Positions 49,257-58,290 of a DNA stretch of 64,000 nucleotides are shown piece by piece (the first letter of the stretch is position 1; each line of letters starts with the position of its first letter). The position numbers and the translations under genes are program-made. The DNA lies in assembly GCA_027483795.1 (NCBI GenBank), contig JAIXTT010000014.1, forward strand, positions 16,870-80,869, read 5' to 3'. Source of the DNA: Hyphomicrobiales bacterium. Its GTDB lineage: Bacteria; Pseudomonadota; Alphaproteobacteria; Rhizobiales; Beijerinckiaceae. The notes under the pieces are model-generated. The model was given only the letters and a program-made list of their open reading frames with translations, was not told the DNA's origin and did not search any database.

Positions 49257-49999
49257 AGCTTCGGCGCTCCGGTGGCGGAATCGAACCACTCGGCGGCGAC
49301 GAGGCCGGGCACGAGCGGCCGCTTGTCCACCTTCCCCGTCGCATTGGCCTTCACGAGCAGATTGCCCTCGGGATCGAAGCTGCGGCGTTCGGAGGGGCGA
49401 TCACGGACGAGCCTTTCGAAATAGGCCTCCGCGACGCTCCGAAAGCCCTTCCCCGTCCATGCGTCGAAATGGACCATCAGATGCCGGCTGAAGCTTTCGA
49501 TGATCATGTCCGCATCGACGTCCTCGAACCCTTCTTCCTCCAGCGAAGTGGAGTTCGGGTAGAAACCCGGCTCGGGGAAGTTGCGCGACAGGGTGACCAT
49601 GGCGGAGAAGACGAGCCAGCCGGGCTCCTCCTTCTCGCCGCAGCCCTCGGGCCAGGCCAGCCGTCCGCCGCCGATCCGCGCTCCGTCGCAACGGATGCCG
49701 CCCGGCCAATCGAAGGTGACGGGCTTCTCGGGCGGCGCATGGGTCGCAAGCGCGTCGGCGACGGCGGCCATCCCGCAGATGAAGGCCTTGCGCGCCGTAG
49801 CGAGCGGCTCGGAAGGTTCGAGAACGACGGCGAATTCGGCCATGTCGGATCTCTGGACCCGCACCAGCGTGCCGGCGCCCGCTTCCGCGGCGATCGAACA
49901 TGCATGCGCGTGGGCGTCCCCTCTTTCCCTCAGAGAGACGAGCGAATAGAGGGGCGGGAGCGAGAGTTCCTGAACTCGTAAGGCGGTCGTGGCGTTCAT
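49253..49999 (-). CDS. Biotin/lipoate protein ligase-like protein of the formate dehydrogenase cluster
   Basis: 248 residues. The layout recalls a biotin/lipoate A/B ligase fold: LSLPPLYSLVSLRERGDAHAHACSIAAEAGAGTLVRVQRSD, then PVTFDWPGGIRCDGARIGGGRLAWPEG, where WPGGIRCDGARIGGG resembles the ligase loop with a central D-x-x-K/R-I-x-G pattern. The usual RRxSGGG motif is not seen, so catalysis is uncertain. First gene of the minus-strand formate dehydrogenase operon; an ATG at 50017 could add six residues. It faces the divergent polyferredoxin gene. Confidence 0.7.
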   Translation of the reverse strand: MNATTALRVQELSLPPLYSLVSLRERGDAHAHACSIAAEAGAGTLVRVQRSDMAEFAVVLEPSEPLATARKAFICGMAAVADALATHAPPEKPVTFDWPGGIRCDGARIGGGRLAWPEGCGEKEEPGWLVFSAMVTLSRNFPEPGFYPNSTSLEEEGFEDVDADMIIESFSRHLMVHFDAWTGKGFRSVAEAYFERLVRDRPSERRSFDPEGNLLVKANATGKVDKRPLVPGLVAAEWFDSATGAPKL

Positions 50000-50054
50000 C
50001 GGTCTCTTTTTCGGCATCGAAGCCGTCCGTATCGAAACGTCGGCACTGGGTCCC

Positions 50055-50064
50055 ATATATATGT
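50055..50064. promoter_or_regulatory. AT palindrome in the divergent fdh promoter region
   Basis: Perfect palindrome CATATATATG, flanked on both sides by GTCC-like bases, midway in the 123-bp gap between the ligase-like gene and the divergent polyferredoxin gene. In a GC-rich setting it stands out and could be a promoter element or operator for both directions. No regulator is identified. Confidence 0.35.
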
Positions 50065-50122
50065 CCCGACCGCCGCGGCTACAGGTCGCGACGTCGCAAG
50101 AAGAAGAGAAGGACACGGCGGC

Positions 50123-52168
50123 ATGAACCGATCGCCCGGCGGAAACGACCCCGTCATCTTCGTCTGCTCCTGCGAGGAGACGATGCCCCTGCACGGCGAG
50201 GCCGTTGCGAAAGCCTGCCGCGGAAGCGTCAAGACCGCGGACGTTTTGTGCCGTGCACAGGCGGGCTCATTCAAGCTCGCGCTCGAAACGGGCGCGCCGG
50301 TCGTGGTCGGGTGCACGCAGGAAGAGGCGCTCTTCCGGGAGATCGCCGAGGATGTCGGGCGGATCGACGACCTGACCTTCGTCAATCTTCGCGAGACCGC
50401 AGGCTGGTCGGACCGCGCCCGCGAAGCCGGGCCGAAGACCGCCGCCCTCGTCGCCGCCGCGGCCGTCCCCATGCCTGCCGTCCCCTTCGTATCGATGGAA
50501 AGCAAAGGCGTCGCGCTCGTCTACGGACGCGACGAAACGGCGATCGAAGTCGGCCGCCGCCTCGCCGACCATCTCGACGTCACCGTCATGCTCTCGCGCC
50601 CGGGCGAGGTCGCACCGCCGCGCATCAACGAGTTTCCGGTCGTGAAGGGGACCGTGCGGAACGCCGCCGGCCATCTCGGCGCCTTCGCGCTTTCCATCGA
50701 CGACTACGCCCTGCCCTCCCCGTCCTCCCGCGGCGCACTGACCTTCGGGCCTTCACGGAACGACGCGACCTCGACCTGCGACATCGTGATCGATCTGACG
50801 GGCGGCACGCCGCTCTTCCCCGCCCATGATCTCCGCTCCGGTTATCTCCGCGCCGATCCGCGCGACCGGGCGCAGATCGAGGCGCTGATCTTCGAGGCGT
50901 CCCATCTCACGGGCGAATTCGACAAGCCGCAATACGTCGCCTTCACCGAGAGCCTCTGCGCCCATTCACGCTCCAAGCGGACGGGATGCACGCGATGCCT
51001 CGATCTCTGCCCCACCGGAGCGATCACGCCCGCGGGCGACCATGTCGCGATCGATCCACACATCTGTGCAGGATGCGGAGCCTGTGCGGCCGCCTGCCCC
51101 ACGGGGGCGGTCGCCTACTCCTTGCCCCCGGCGGATGCGGTGATGCGGCGGCTGCGCGCGATGCTGATCGCCTATCGCGAGGCCGGCGGGGCGAACCCCT
51201 ATGTGCTGCTGCATGACGGCGATCACGGCGACGCGCTGATCGAGGCACTGGCGCGTTTCGGGCGCGGTCTTCCGCCCGACGTGCTGCCGCTGAAGGTCAA
51301 CGAAGTCACCCAAGTCGGTCCCGAAGTGATCGCAGCCGCCTTCGCCTATGGCGCGGTCGGCCTCGGCGCGCTCACCAAGGCCAAGCCGAAGCACGACGTC
51401 TCGGGCCTCGAAGCGACCTTCGCGCTGATGACGGACATCCTCTCGGGGCTGAGCTACGGAACGGGCGTCGCCGGCATCGTCGCGACCGACGATCCGGATG
51501 CTCTGCGCGATCTCCTCGACGCCGCTCCGCGCGGAACGCCCTCGCCCGCGCCCGCCTCCTTCATGCCCCAGGGCAAGAAGCGCGGCGTGCTCGAACTCGC
51601 CTTCCGCGAAATGCACCGCGCGGCGCCCGCCGCCGTCGACGTGATTCCGCTCGCCAAGGGCTCTCCTTTCGGCGGCGTCGAGATCGACGTGGCGGGCTGC
51701 ACGCTCTGTCTGTCCTGCGTGTCGGCCTGCCCGGCGGCCGCGCTTACCGACGATCCGGAACGGCCCGCCCTGCATTTCACCGAAAGCCTCTGCGTGCAGT
51801 GCGGGCTCTGCGCGAACACCTGCCCCGAAAAGGTCATCACGCTGGCGCCGCGGGTGGACTTCAAGGCCTGGGAAGAGCCGCGCCGCCTCGTGAAGACGGA
51901 AGAGCCCGCTCATTGCATCCGCTGCGCGAAGCCTTTCGGCGTGAAAAGCACGATCGACAAGATCCGCGCGAAGCTCGAAGGCAAGCATTGGATGTTCTCG
52001 GGCGCGAACGGCAATCGCGCCGATCTCATCCTGATGTGCGACACCTGTCGCGTGGAAAGCGTCGTGAACGAGGGCTTCGATCCCTATGCGGCGAACGCTC
52101 GTCCGCAGGTCCGGACCACCGAGGACTATCTCGCGGCCCGCGAGCGCGGAGAGGATCCGCTGAACTGA
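50123..52168 (+). CDS. 4Fe-4S polyferredoxin of the formate dehydrogenase locus
   Basis: 681 residues, AAGGA upstream. An N-terminal part (FVCSCEETMPLHGEAV, with later single Cys) resembles heterodisulfide reductase/CoB-like iron-sulfur proteins. Two double ferredoxin modules follow: CTRCLDLCPTGAI and CAGCGACAAACPTGAV near 290-340, and CTLCLSCVSACPAAAL and CVQCGLCANTCPEKVI near 530-570. A further pair CIRCAKPF and CDTCRVES is close to the C-terminus. No signal peptide, so it acts in the cytosol. It probably hands electrons to or from a formate-linked or maturation step. It diverges from the fdh operon over a 123-bp shared promoter. Confidence 0.85.
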   Translation: MNRSPGGNDPVIFVCSCEETMPLHGEAVAKACRGSVKTADVLCRAQAGSFKLALETGAPVVVGCTQEEALFREIAEDVGRIDDLTFVNLRETAGWSDRAREAGPKTAALVAAAAVPMPAVPFVSMESKGVALVYGRDETAIEVGRRLADHLDVTVMLSRPGEVAPPRINEFPVVKGTVRNAAGHLGAFALSIDDYALPSPSSRGALTFGPSRNDATSTCDIVIDLTGGTPLFPAHDLRSGYLRADPRDRAQIEALIFEASHLTGEFDKPQYVAFTESLCAHSRSKRTGCTRCLDLCPTGAITPAGDHVAIDPHICAGCGACAAACPTGAVAYSLPPADAVMRRLRAMLIAYREAGGANPYVLLHDGDHGDALIEALARFGRGLPPDVLPLKVNEVTQVGPEVIAAAFAYGAVGLGALTKAKPKHDVSGLEATFALMTDILSGLSYGTGVAGIVATDDPDALRDLLDAAPRGTPSPAPASFMPQGKKRGVLELAFREMHRAAPAAVDVIPLAKGSPFGGVEIDVAGCTLCLSCVSACPAAALTDDPERPALHFTESLCVQCGLCANTCPEKVITLAPRVDFKAWEEPRRLVKTEEPAHCIRCAKPFGVKSTIDKIRAKLEGKHWMFSGANGNRADLILMCDTCRVESVVNEGFDPYAANARPQVRTTEDYLAARERGEDPLN

Positions 52169-52178
52169 GCCGGGGCGG

Positions 52179-52973
52179 TCAACCGCCCCGCACCGCCCGA
52201 TGAAGCGCCGCCGCCGCCTCGAAATCCCGATGCCGGGCGGCGCGGCGCTGCAGCGCCTCCTCGTCCTCGCCCCAGACTTCCATCTGGAAATCCTCGTCGA
52301 GATGCGCGGCCGCCCAAGCCTCGGCGGGGGCGGCGCGGCCATGCGCGACTGCAAGAGCGAGCACCACCGACCCCGTCAGCGTCGTCATGACATGGAGCGC
52401 CGCCAGCGCGAGAGGGCCATCGACGGCGGCGACCTCGTCGCGGACCGCGTCCAGCGTCGGTTCCGGCTGCGCGCAGAACATCACGCCTTCCGCGAGCACG
52501 AAGCGCGCGCCGAACCGCTCGTGCATCCAATCGAGCACCGGGTTCCAGGTTTCGTTCTGTCGCGCGACGAGCCGCACCGGATCCCCCGCGCGATAGCAGA
52601 GAAGGTCCGAACCCGCATATTTCACGCAGTCGGCGGCGACCGCCTCCATCTCGCGCGCCACGCCGTCGATCGCGGAGTTCACGATCCGCGTGAAAGGCAT
52701 GCCCGCAGGGTCGACCACGTCGCCGAGAGACCGCCATTCCTGCGCGACCATTTGCGCGGCCTCGCGCGTCGGCAGCGCCGCGGCGTTCTTGGCGGGGGTC
52801 CGTACCGGACGGCCGTCGAGCAGCACCAGAAAGGCGCCGTCGCGTTCCTCGACCGTCACCTCCTTCCAGAAGCGTCGGGGAAACGACTTCTGTTGGTCGC
52901 GGCGCGCGAGTGCGACCGGATCGACGGGCTCGCCCGCCGAAGGGAGAAGATCCTTGGAGAAGTCGTCGCGCAT
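52179..52973 (-). CDS. ATP12-family F1-ATPase assembly chaperone
   Basis: 264 residues, AAGGAAG upstream of the ATG. ATP12 landmarks: RRFWKEVTVEERDGAFLVLLDGRPVRTPAKNAAALPT, AQEWRSLGDVVDPAGMPFTRIVNSAIDGV, DLLCYRAGDPVRLVARQNETWNPVLDW and the C-terminal HLDEDFQMEVWGEDEEALQRRAARHRDFEAAAALH. In mitochondria ATP12 protects the alpha subunit of F1; alphaproteobacterial homologues are thought to do likewise. Last gene of the crcB-rluC-HAD-ATP12 run. Confidence 0.92.
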   Translation of the reverse strand: MRDDFSKDLLPSAGEPVDPVALARRDQQKSFPRRFWKEVTVEERDGAFLVLLDGRPVRTPAKNAAALPTREAAQMVAQEWRSLGDVVDPAGMPFTRIVNSAIDGVAREMEAVAADCVKYAGSDLLCYRAGDPVRLVARQNETWNPVLDWMHERFGARFVLAEGVMFCAQPEPTLDAVRDEVAAVDGPLALAALHVMTTLTGSVVLALAVAHGRAAPAEAWAAAHLDEDFQMEVWGEDEEALQRRAARHRDFEAAAALHRAVRGG

Positions 52974-52991
52974 GGCGGGCTTCCTTCGAAG

Positions 52992-53702
52992 TCAGGCCGA
53001 AAGCGCGAGCGGGGCGGCGCTCGCCGCCGGCAGCAGCGCCTCGAGATCCTCGATGCGATGGAGGATGCATTCCGCCCCGGCCGCGATCAGATCGGCGACG
53101 GGGTGATAGCCCCATGCCACGCCGATCGGGCGGACGCCCGCCGCCGAGGCCATTTCGACATCGTAGGTCGTGTCGCCGATGAACAGCGTTTCGCCGGGCG
53201 TCGCCCCGACTTCCTCCATCGCCGCGAGCAGCATGGAGGGATGAGGCTTCGACGGGTGCCCGTCCGCCGTCTGGATGGTGGCGAACAGCGAATCCCAACC
53301 GTGCTCCGCCGTCACCCGATCGATTCCCCTCCGGGATTTGCCGGAAGCGATGCCGAGGAGGAGATCACGGCGCGACGCAAGCCTGGGAAGCACGTCCTGC
53401 ACGCCGGGAAAGAGCGGCTCGCGACCGTCCGGTCCGGCCAGAAGCCCGTTGAAGACGGTCTTGTAGGTCTCGACCATCGCCTCGACGGGTCCGTCCTTGC
53501 CGACCAGTCGTTCGAAGGTCGGACCCAGCGAGATCCCGACGAGCGACAGCACCGCGGCCTCCGAAGGCGGGACCATGCCGTGCGCCTCGAAGGTCGCGAC
53601 CTGTGCCGCGTGGATCAGCCGCCTGCTGTCGATCAGCGTCCCGTCGACGTCGAAGATCACCAGCACCGGCTCACTCCTCCGGCGCGTCTTCGATCGGGTC
53701 AT
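52992..53702 (-). CDS. HAD-family hydrolase (phosphoglycolate phosphatase-like)
   Basis: 236 residues. HAD motif I is VIFDVDGTLIDS, motif II GIASGKS, motif III lysine near GHPSKPHPSM and motif IV FIGDTTYDVEMASAAG, all intact, with a helical cap as in Gph-like phosphatases. The N-terminal 10 residues overlap the end of the pseudouridine synthase gene by 32 bp, so a shorter start just before VLVIFDVDG is possible. Substrate unknown. Confidence 0.9.
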   Translation of the reverse strand: MTRSKTRRRSEPVLVIFDVDGTLIDSRRLIHAAQVATFEAHGMVPPSEAAVLSLVGISLGPTFERLVGKDGPVEAMVETYKTVFNGLLAGPDGREPLFPGVQDVLPRLASRRDLLLGIASGKSRRGIDRVTAEHGWDSLFATIQTADGHPSKPHPSMLLAAMEEVGATPGETLFIGDTTYDVEMASAAGVRPIGVAWGYHPVADLIAAGAECILHRIEDLEALLPAASAAPLALSA

Positions 53703-54963
53703 AGGGCGCCGTCTCGAAGCCGAGCAGGTTCCAGCTCTGCTGCATGTGCGGCGGCAAAGGGGCCGTCACGTCGACGGGCTTTCCGGTCCGCGGATGCGGC
53801 ACGACGATCCGTCGCGCGAGAAGATGCAGCCGGTTCTGGATGCCGCCGGGCAGTTCCCAGTTTTCGATGTCGAAATATTTCGGATCGCCCACGATCGGAT
53901 GACCGATATGCGCCGTGTGCGCGCGCAGCTGATGGGTGCGCCCGGTCACGGGTTTCAGCGAGAGCCAGGCGAGCTTCTGCGCCGCCGTCTCCACCACCGC
54001 GTAATAGGTCACCGCATGGCTCGCGCCCTCGTCGCCGTGCCGGGCGACCTGCATCTTGGCGTCGCCCTCCTCGTCCTCGCCCTTGGCGAGATAGGTCGAG
54101 ACGCGGCCCTGCTTGACGCGGGGCACGCCCGCGACGAGCGCCCAGTAGATCTTGCGCGTGTCGCGCGACCGGAAGCTCTTGGCGAGCGCGGAGGCCGCAA
54201 AGCGCGTCTTGGCGATCACGAGACAGCCGGACGTGTCCTTGTCGAGCCGGTGCACGAGCCGCGGCTTCTGCCCCTGCCGGTCCGTCAGCGCGTCGAGCAG
54301 CCCGTCGACATGCCGCCTCATGCCCGAACCGCCTTGGACCGCGAGGCCCATCGGCTTGTCGAGCACCATCATGTCGTCGTCCTCATAGAGGGTGATCGAC
54401 TTGAAGAAGGCGCGGGTCTCCTCGTCCTGCTTCGGCGCGCGGGTCGAGGGTTTCGGCGCGTCGAAATTGAGCGGCGGAATCCGCACCGCCTGCCCCGACT
54501 CCAGCCTGTCCTTGGTCTCGACGCGCTTGCCGTTCACCCGCAACTCGCCCTTCCGGACGATGCGTTGGATATGGCTGAAGGACAGGCCCGGGAAACGGGC
54601 TTCGAGGAAACGGTCGACGCGCATCCCGGTCTCGTCGGGCGTCACCGTGACGGTCTGCACCGCGACGCTCGCGGCGACAGCCTCGGCCGACGGCCGCTTC
54701 GGAGCGGCCTTCTCCGGAGCGCGCTCGGGCTCGCGCATCGCCGCCGGGCCGGAGGCCGGCCGGCGCGCGGGCACGGAAGGACGCCGCCCCTCCGCCTCGA
54801 CGAAGCGGGATTTCGCGCGCGGCTTGGCGACGGCGTCGGGGCCGGAGAAGCGGCCCGTGCCGGGCTTGGCGCGTCCCGCACGACCGTGCGACGTCGGACC
54901 TCCGCGTCCGGCTCCGCCGCTGCGGCCCGCACCTTTCGAACCGCCCTTGCCGGGACTTCTCAT
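53671..54963 (-). CDS. RluC/RluD-family 23S rRNA pseudouridine synthase
   Basis: 430 residues, longer than usual because of a basic, Gly/Ala/Pro-rich N-terminal extension of about 105 residues (GGSKGAGRSGGAGRGG). Then come an S4 RNA-binding domain (GMRVDRFLEARFPGLSFSHIQRIVRKGELRVNGKRVE) and the synthase core with the catalytic Asp in HRLDKDTSGCLVIAKT, plus LKPVTGRTHQLRAH. It modifies uridines in large-subunit rRNA. It starts with a 4-bp overlap with crcB. Confidence 0.92.
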   Translation of the reverse strand: MRSPGKGGSKGAGRSGGAGRGGPTSHGRAGRAKPGTGRFSGPDAVAKPRAKSRFVEAEGRRPSVPARRPASGPAAMREPERAPEKAAPKRPSAEAVAASVAVQTVTVTPDETGMRVDRFLEARFPGLSFSHIQRIVRKGELRVNGKRVETKDRLESGQAVRIPPLNFDAPKPSTRAPKQDEETRAFFKSITLYEDDDMMVLDKPMGLAVQGGSGMRRHVDGLLDALTDRQGQKPRLVHRLDKDTSGCLVIAKTRFAASALAKSFRSRDTRKIYWALVAGVPRVKQGRVSTYLAKGEDEEGDAKMQVARHGDEGASHAVTYYAVVETAAQKLAWLSLKPVTGRTHQLRAHTAHIGHPIVGDPKYFDIENWELPGGIQNRLHLLARRIVVPHPRTGKPVDVTAPLPPHMQQSWNLLGFETAPYDPIEDAPEE

Positions 54964-55343
54964 GTCAGCGCCCTCACGACGGCGAGCCCTGCGATCAGAG
55001 CCGAGACGGAAAGAATGACCGAGCCCGTCGCATAAAGGGCCGCGGCCGCGACGGCTCCGCGCTCCCAGAGAAGCACGGCGTCGAGCGAATAGGCGGAGAA
55101 GGTCGTGAACCCGCCGAGAATTCCGGTTGCGAGGAACAGCCGCAACGGTTCCGTCCGGTCCTCTCCCGCCTTCAGGAACAGCCAAGCGGCGAGAAGTCCC
55201 ATCACGAAGGAACCGAAGACGTTCACCGTCATCGTTCCCCACGGAAAGGATGTTCCGCAGGCGCGCGCGCAGCCGACGTTCACGAGATGGCGCAACACCG
55301 CACCGAGCCCGCCGCCGAAGAAGACGATCAGAACGGCCTGCAT
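54960..55343 (-). CDS. crcB: Fluoride ion exporter CrcB/Fluc
   Basis: 127 residues from the ATG at 55343; a GTG at 55355 would add four. Four membrane helices with family motifs GGGLGAVLRHLVN, GTMTVNVFGSFVMGLLAAW and GILGGFTTFSAYSLDAVLL, the last with the channel Phe and Thr residues. It exports fluoride across the inner membrane as a dual-topology dimer in the family. No fluoride riboswitch precedes it. Confidence 0.95.
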   Translation of the reverse strand: MQAVLIVFFGGGLGAVLRHLVNVGCARACGTSFPWGTMTVNVFGSFVMGLLAAWLFLKAGEDRTEPLRLFLATGILGGFTTFSAYSLDAVLLWERGAVAAAALYATGSVILSVSALIAGLAVVRALT

Positions 55344-55415
55344 GACGACCCGCACACTCCGAGAGCCGGAGCCGTTACCATTTCGCGGGGCCGAGGTCGA
55401 GCCGCACGCTCGGAC

Positions 55416-56726
55416 TCATCCTTCCCCCCGCTCGGCGCGGAGCTTCGCCCACCATTCGAGCCGCTTCCGGATCTCGCGTTCGAAGCCGCGCTCCACGGGG
55501 TCGTAGAAGCGCCGCCTTCCGAGCGCGTCGGGGAAATAGTTCTGGCCCGAAAAGGCGTCCGGCTCGTCGTGATCATAGCGATAATCGGCGCCGTAGCCCT
55601 CGTCCTTCATCAGCTTCGTCGGTGCGTTGAGGATGGTCTTGGGCGGCACGAGCGATCCGCCCTCCTTCGCGGTGCGGAGGGCGGCCTTCCAAGCCTTATA
55701 GACGGCGTTCGATTTGGGCGCGGTCGCGAGATGCACCGCGGCCTGCGCCAGCGCCAATTCGCCTTCCGGACTGCCGAGGAAATCATAGGCATCCTTCGCC
55801 GCATTCGCGACGACGAGCGCCTGCGGATCGGCGAGCCCGATATCCTCCACCGCCATCCGCACCAGTCGGCGCGCGAGGAACAGCGGGTTCTCGCCCGCGT
55901 CGATCATGCGTGCGAGCCAATAGAGCGCCGCGTCGGGATCGGAGCCGCGGATCGATTTGTGCAGCGCCGAGATCAGATTGTAATGCCCGTCCTCGCTCTT
56001 GTCGTAGATCGGGGCACGCCTCTGGACGATGTCGGCCAGCGCCTCGGTCGTGAACACTTCTCCCGCCCGCGCCGAGCGCCAGATCTCCTCGGCGAGCGTC
56101 AGCGCGGCGCGGCCGTCGCCGTCGGCCATCAGCGCAAGGGCGAGGCGTGCATCGGCATCGAGCGGGAGCGCGCGGCCTTCCGCAGCTTCCGCGCGGTCGA
56201 ACAGGTTCAGCACGTCGTTCTCGTCGAGCGAACGGAAGGTCAGGACGCGCGCGCGGGAGAGCAGCGCGGCATTGAGCTCGAAGGACGGATTCTCCGTGGT
56301 CGCGCCGACGAGCGTGATCGTGCCGTCCTCCATCACGGGGAGAAAGGCGTCCTGCTGCGCGCGGTTGAAGCGATGGATCTCGTCGACGAAGAGCAGCGTG
56401 CCCGAACCCGTCCCGCGCCTTGAACGCGCCGCCTCGAAGACCTTCTTGAGGTCCGCGACGCCCGAGAAGATCGCCGAGATCGCCTCGAAATGCAGGTTCG
56501 TCTCGCCCGCAAGCAGGCGGGCCACCGTCGTCTTTCCCGTACCGGGCGGACCCCAGAAGATCAGCGAGCCGAGCGATCCCGTCGCGATGAGACGCGTCAG
56601 CGCGCCGTCGGGGCCCAGCAGATGATCCTGCCCCACCACATCCGACGGTTTCGCGGGCCGAAGGCGATCGGCGAGAGGCCGCGGCGCGTCCTTCTCCAAG
56701 CCGGCCGCCGAGAACAGATTCGCCAT
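55416..56726 (-). CDS. rarA: Replication-associated recombination protein A (RarA/MgsA)
   Basis: 436 residues. The AAA+ clamp-loader-like ATPase shows LADRLRPAKPSDVVGQDHLLG, Walker A FWGPPGTGKTTVARLLA, Walker B LLFVDEIHRFNRAQQDAFLP, sensor GATTENPSFELNAALLSR and the tetramerisation region with KSIRGSDPDAALYWLARMIDAGENPLFLARRLVR. It acts at stalled replication forks. It follows the Deg protease gene by 2 bp. Confidence 0.95.
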   Translation of the reverse strand: MANLFSAAGLEKDAPRPLADRLRPAKPSDVVGQDHLLGPDGALTRLIATGSLGSLIFWGPPGTGKTTVARLLAGETNLHFEAISAIFSGVADLKKVFEAARSRRGTGSGTLLFVDEIHRFNRAQQDAFLPVMEDGTITLVGATTENPSFELNAALLSRARVLTFRSLDENDVLNLFDRAEAAEGRALPLDADARLALALMADGDGRAALTLAEEIWRSARAGEVFTTEALADIVQRRAPIYDKSEDGHYNLISALHKSIRGSDPDAALYWLARMIDAGENPLFLARRLVRMAVEDIGLADPQALVVANAAKDAYDFLGSPEGELALAQAAVHLATAPKSNAVYKAWKAALRTAKEGGSLVPPKTILNAPTKLMKDEGYGADYRYDHDEPDAFSGQNYFPDALGRRRFYDPVERGFEREIRKRLEWWAKLRAERGEG

Positions 56727-56728
56727 GA

Positions 56729-58138
56729 TCAGCCGCCCACCATCGTCGTGATCGGTTGCCCGCCGCGCGAGATCACGAGCTTCCAGTAATAGTTCCGCGA
56801 TTTCGCGAGACGTTCGAGATCGCGCGAGGAATTCACGCGCTCGCCGTCCACCATCAGGACCACGTCGCCCTTCTGGAGCCCGAGTTCGGCCGCGGGAGAG
56901 CGCTCCGCGACCTGCGTCACGACCACGCCTTCCGTGTTGATCTCGAGCGAGAGTTCGTCGGCGAGAGCGGGCGAGAGATTGGCGGCGGTAACCCCCGCCA
57001 GCGGCCAGCGGCCGCGCAGCGTCACCGGATCGCGGGGCCGCGTCTCGGGCGGCGGCACGAGGTCGAGCGCAACGGTCGCCTCGCGTCCGTTGCGGCGATA
57101 GGTCAGTTCCGCCTTGCCGCCGACGGCCTTGGTCCCGAGCCGGAAACCGAAGGCCTCGGGCGATTCGACGGGCTGTCCGTCGACGGCGACGATCACGTCG
57201 CCTGCCCGCAGGCCCGCCCGAGCCGCCGGGCTCCGCTCGGCGACCGCCGTCACGGCCGCACCCGACGGTCTTTCGAGACCGAGGCTCTCGACGAGTTCCG
57301 GCGAGACCGCCTGAAGCCGCGCGCCGAACCATGGCCGGCGCACCACCGCACTGCCGCCCTTGGCCGAGGCGAGCACCACGCGGACCATCGTGCTCGGAAT
57401 GGCGAAGCCGATGCCGTGGCTCCCGCCCGATTGCGAGAAGATCGCCGTATTGATACCGACGAGCCGGCCCGACACGTCGACCAGCGCACCGCCCGAATTG
57501 CCGGGATTGATGGCCGCATCCGTCTGAATGAAGAACTGATAGTCGGTGATGCCGACCTGCGTGCGGGCCAGCGCGGAGACGATGCCCTGCGTCACGGTCT
57601 GGCCGACGCCGAAGGGATTGCCCACCGCGATCACGAAATCGCCGACCTCCAGCGTATCGGGGTCGCCGATCTCGATCGCCGTGAAGGGCCCCTGCCCTTT
57701 GATGCGCAGAATCGCGAGATCGGTCCGCGGATCGCGCAGCACGACGTCGGCGTCGAACTCCCGGCGGTCGTTCAGCGCGACGCGCACCTCCGTCATGTTC
57801 TCGACCACATGATGGTTGGTCACGATGAGCCCGACCGGATCGACGATCACGCCGGAGCCGGCGGACCGTTGCACGCGCTCCTGCGGCAGACCGAAATCGC
57901 CTCCGAAGAAGCGCCGGAGCATCGGATCGTCCATGAAGGGGTGGCGCGGCGCGCGTTCGACGCGGCGTCCGTAGACATTGACGACCGCCGGCGCGACGCG
58001 CTTCACCACGGGCGCGAAGGTAAGCCGCGTCTGGGCGGGCGAGGTCGGCACGATCCCCTGCGCGAGCGGCGGCGCGGACGTGGAAAGCGCCGCGCCGGCA
58101 AAAGTCAGGACGAATGCGAAGGCTCGAAACGCGCGCAT
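56729..58138 (-). CDS. Deg/HtrA-type periplasmic serine protease
   Basis: 469 residues from the ATG at 58138. A Sec signal peptide (AFAFVLTFAGAALSTSAPPLAQG) leads to a trypsin-like domain with the triad His (IVTNHHVVENM), Asp (DPRTDLAILRIKG) and Ser (INPGNSGGALV). Two PDZ domains follow (SGAAVTAVAERSPAARAGLRAGDVIVAVDG and EGVVVTQVAERSPAAELGLQKGDVVLMVDG). It degrades misfolded envelope proteins. It diverges from lexA. Confidence 0.93.
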   Translation of the reverse strand: MRAFRAFAFVLTFAGAALSTSAPPLAQGIVPTSPAQTRLTFAPVVKRVAPAVVNVYGRRVERAPRHPFMDDPMLRRFFGGDFGLPQERVQRSAGSGVIVDPVGLIVTNHHVVENMTEVRVALNDRREFDADVVLRDPRTDLAILRIKGQGPFTAIEIGDPDTLEVGDFVIAVGNPFGVGQTVTQGIVSALARTQVGITDYQFFIQTDAAINPGNSGGALVDVSGRLVGINTAIFSQSGGSHGIGFAIPSTMVRVVLASAKGGSAVVRRPWFGARLQAVSPELVESLGLERPSGAAVTAVAERSPAARAGLRAGDVIVAVDGQPVESPEAFGFRLGTKAVGGKAELTYRRNGREATVALDLVPPPETRPRDPVTLRGRWPLAGVTAANLSPALADELSLEINTEGVVVTQVAERSPAAELGLQKGDVVLMVDGERVNSSRDLERLAKSRNYYWKLVISRGGQPITTMVGG

Positions 58139-58215
58139 GGGATTCTCCCCGTCTCGTCCGGATATAGGCCTCCGCGATGCGGATCGGAAGCGGCGCCTCT
58201 TGAAGAACACATCAC

Positions 58216-58230
58216 GAACATGTACCGTTC
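58216..58230. promoter_or_regulatory. LexA SOS box (GAAC-N7-GTTC)
   Basis: GAACATGTACCGTTC is an exact match to the alphaproteobacterial LexA operator GAAC-N7-GTTC, 60 bp before the lexA start. A further GAAC at 58205-58208 stands seven bases before it in direct repeat, and GTTC is repeated immediately after. It implies lexA autoregulation; the divergent deg gene could be affected too. Confidence 0.9.
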
Positions 58231-58290
58231 GTTCGCCTTTTGTTTTTTCGAGTCGCGGGGACTCGGGGGTCCGAGAAACGGGAAACGCGC

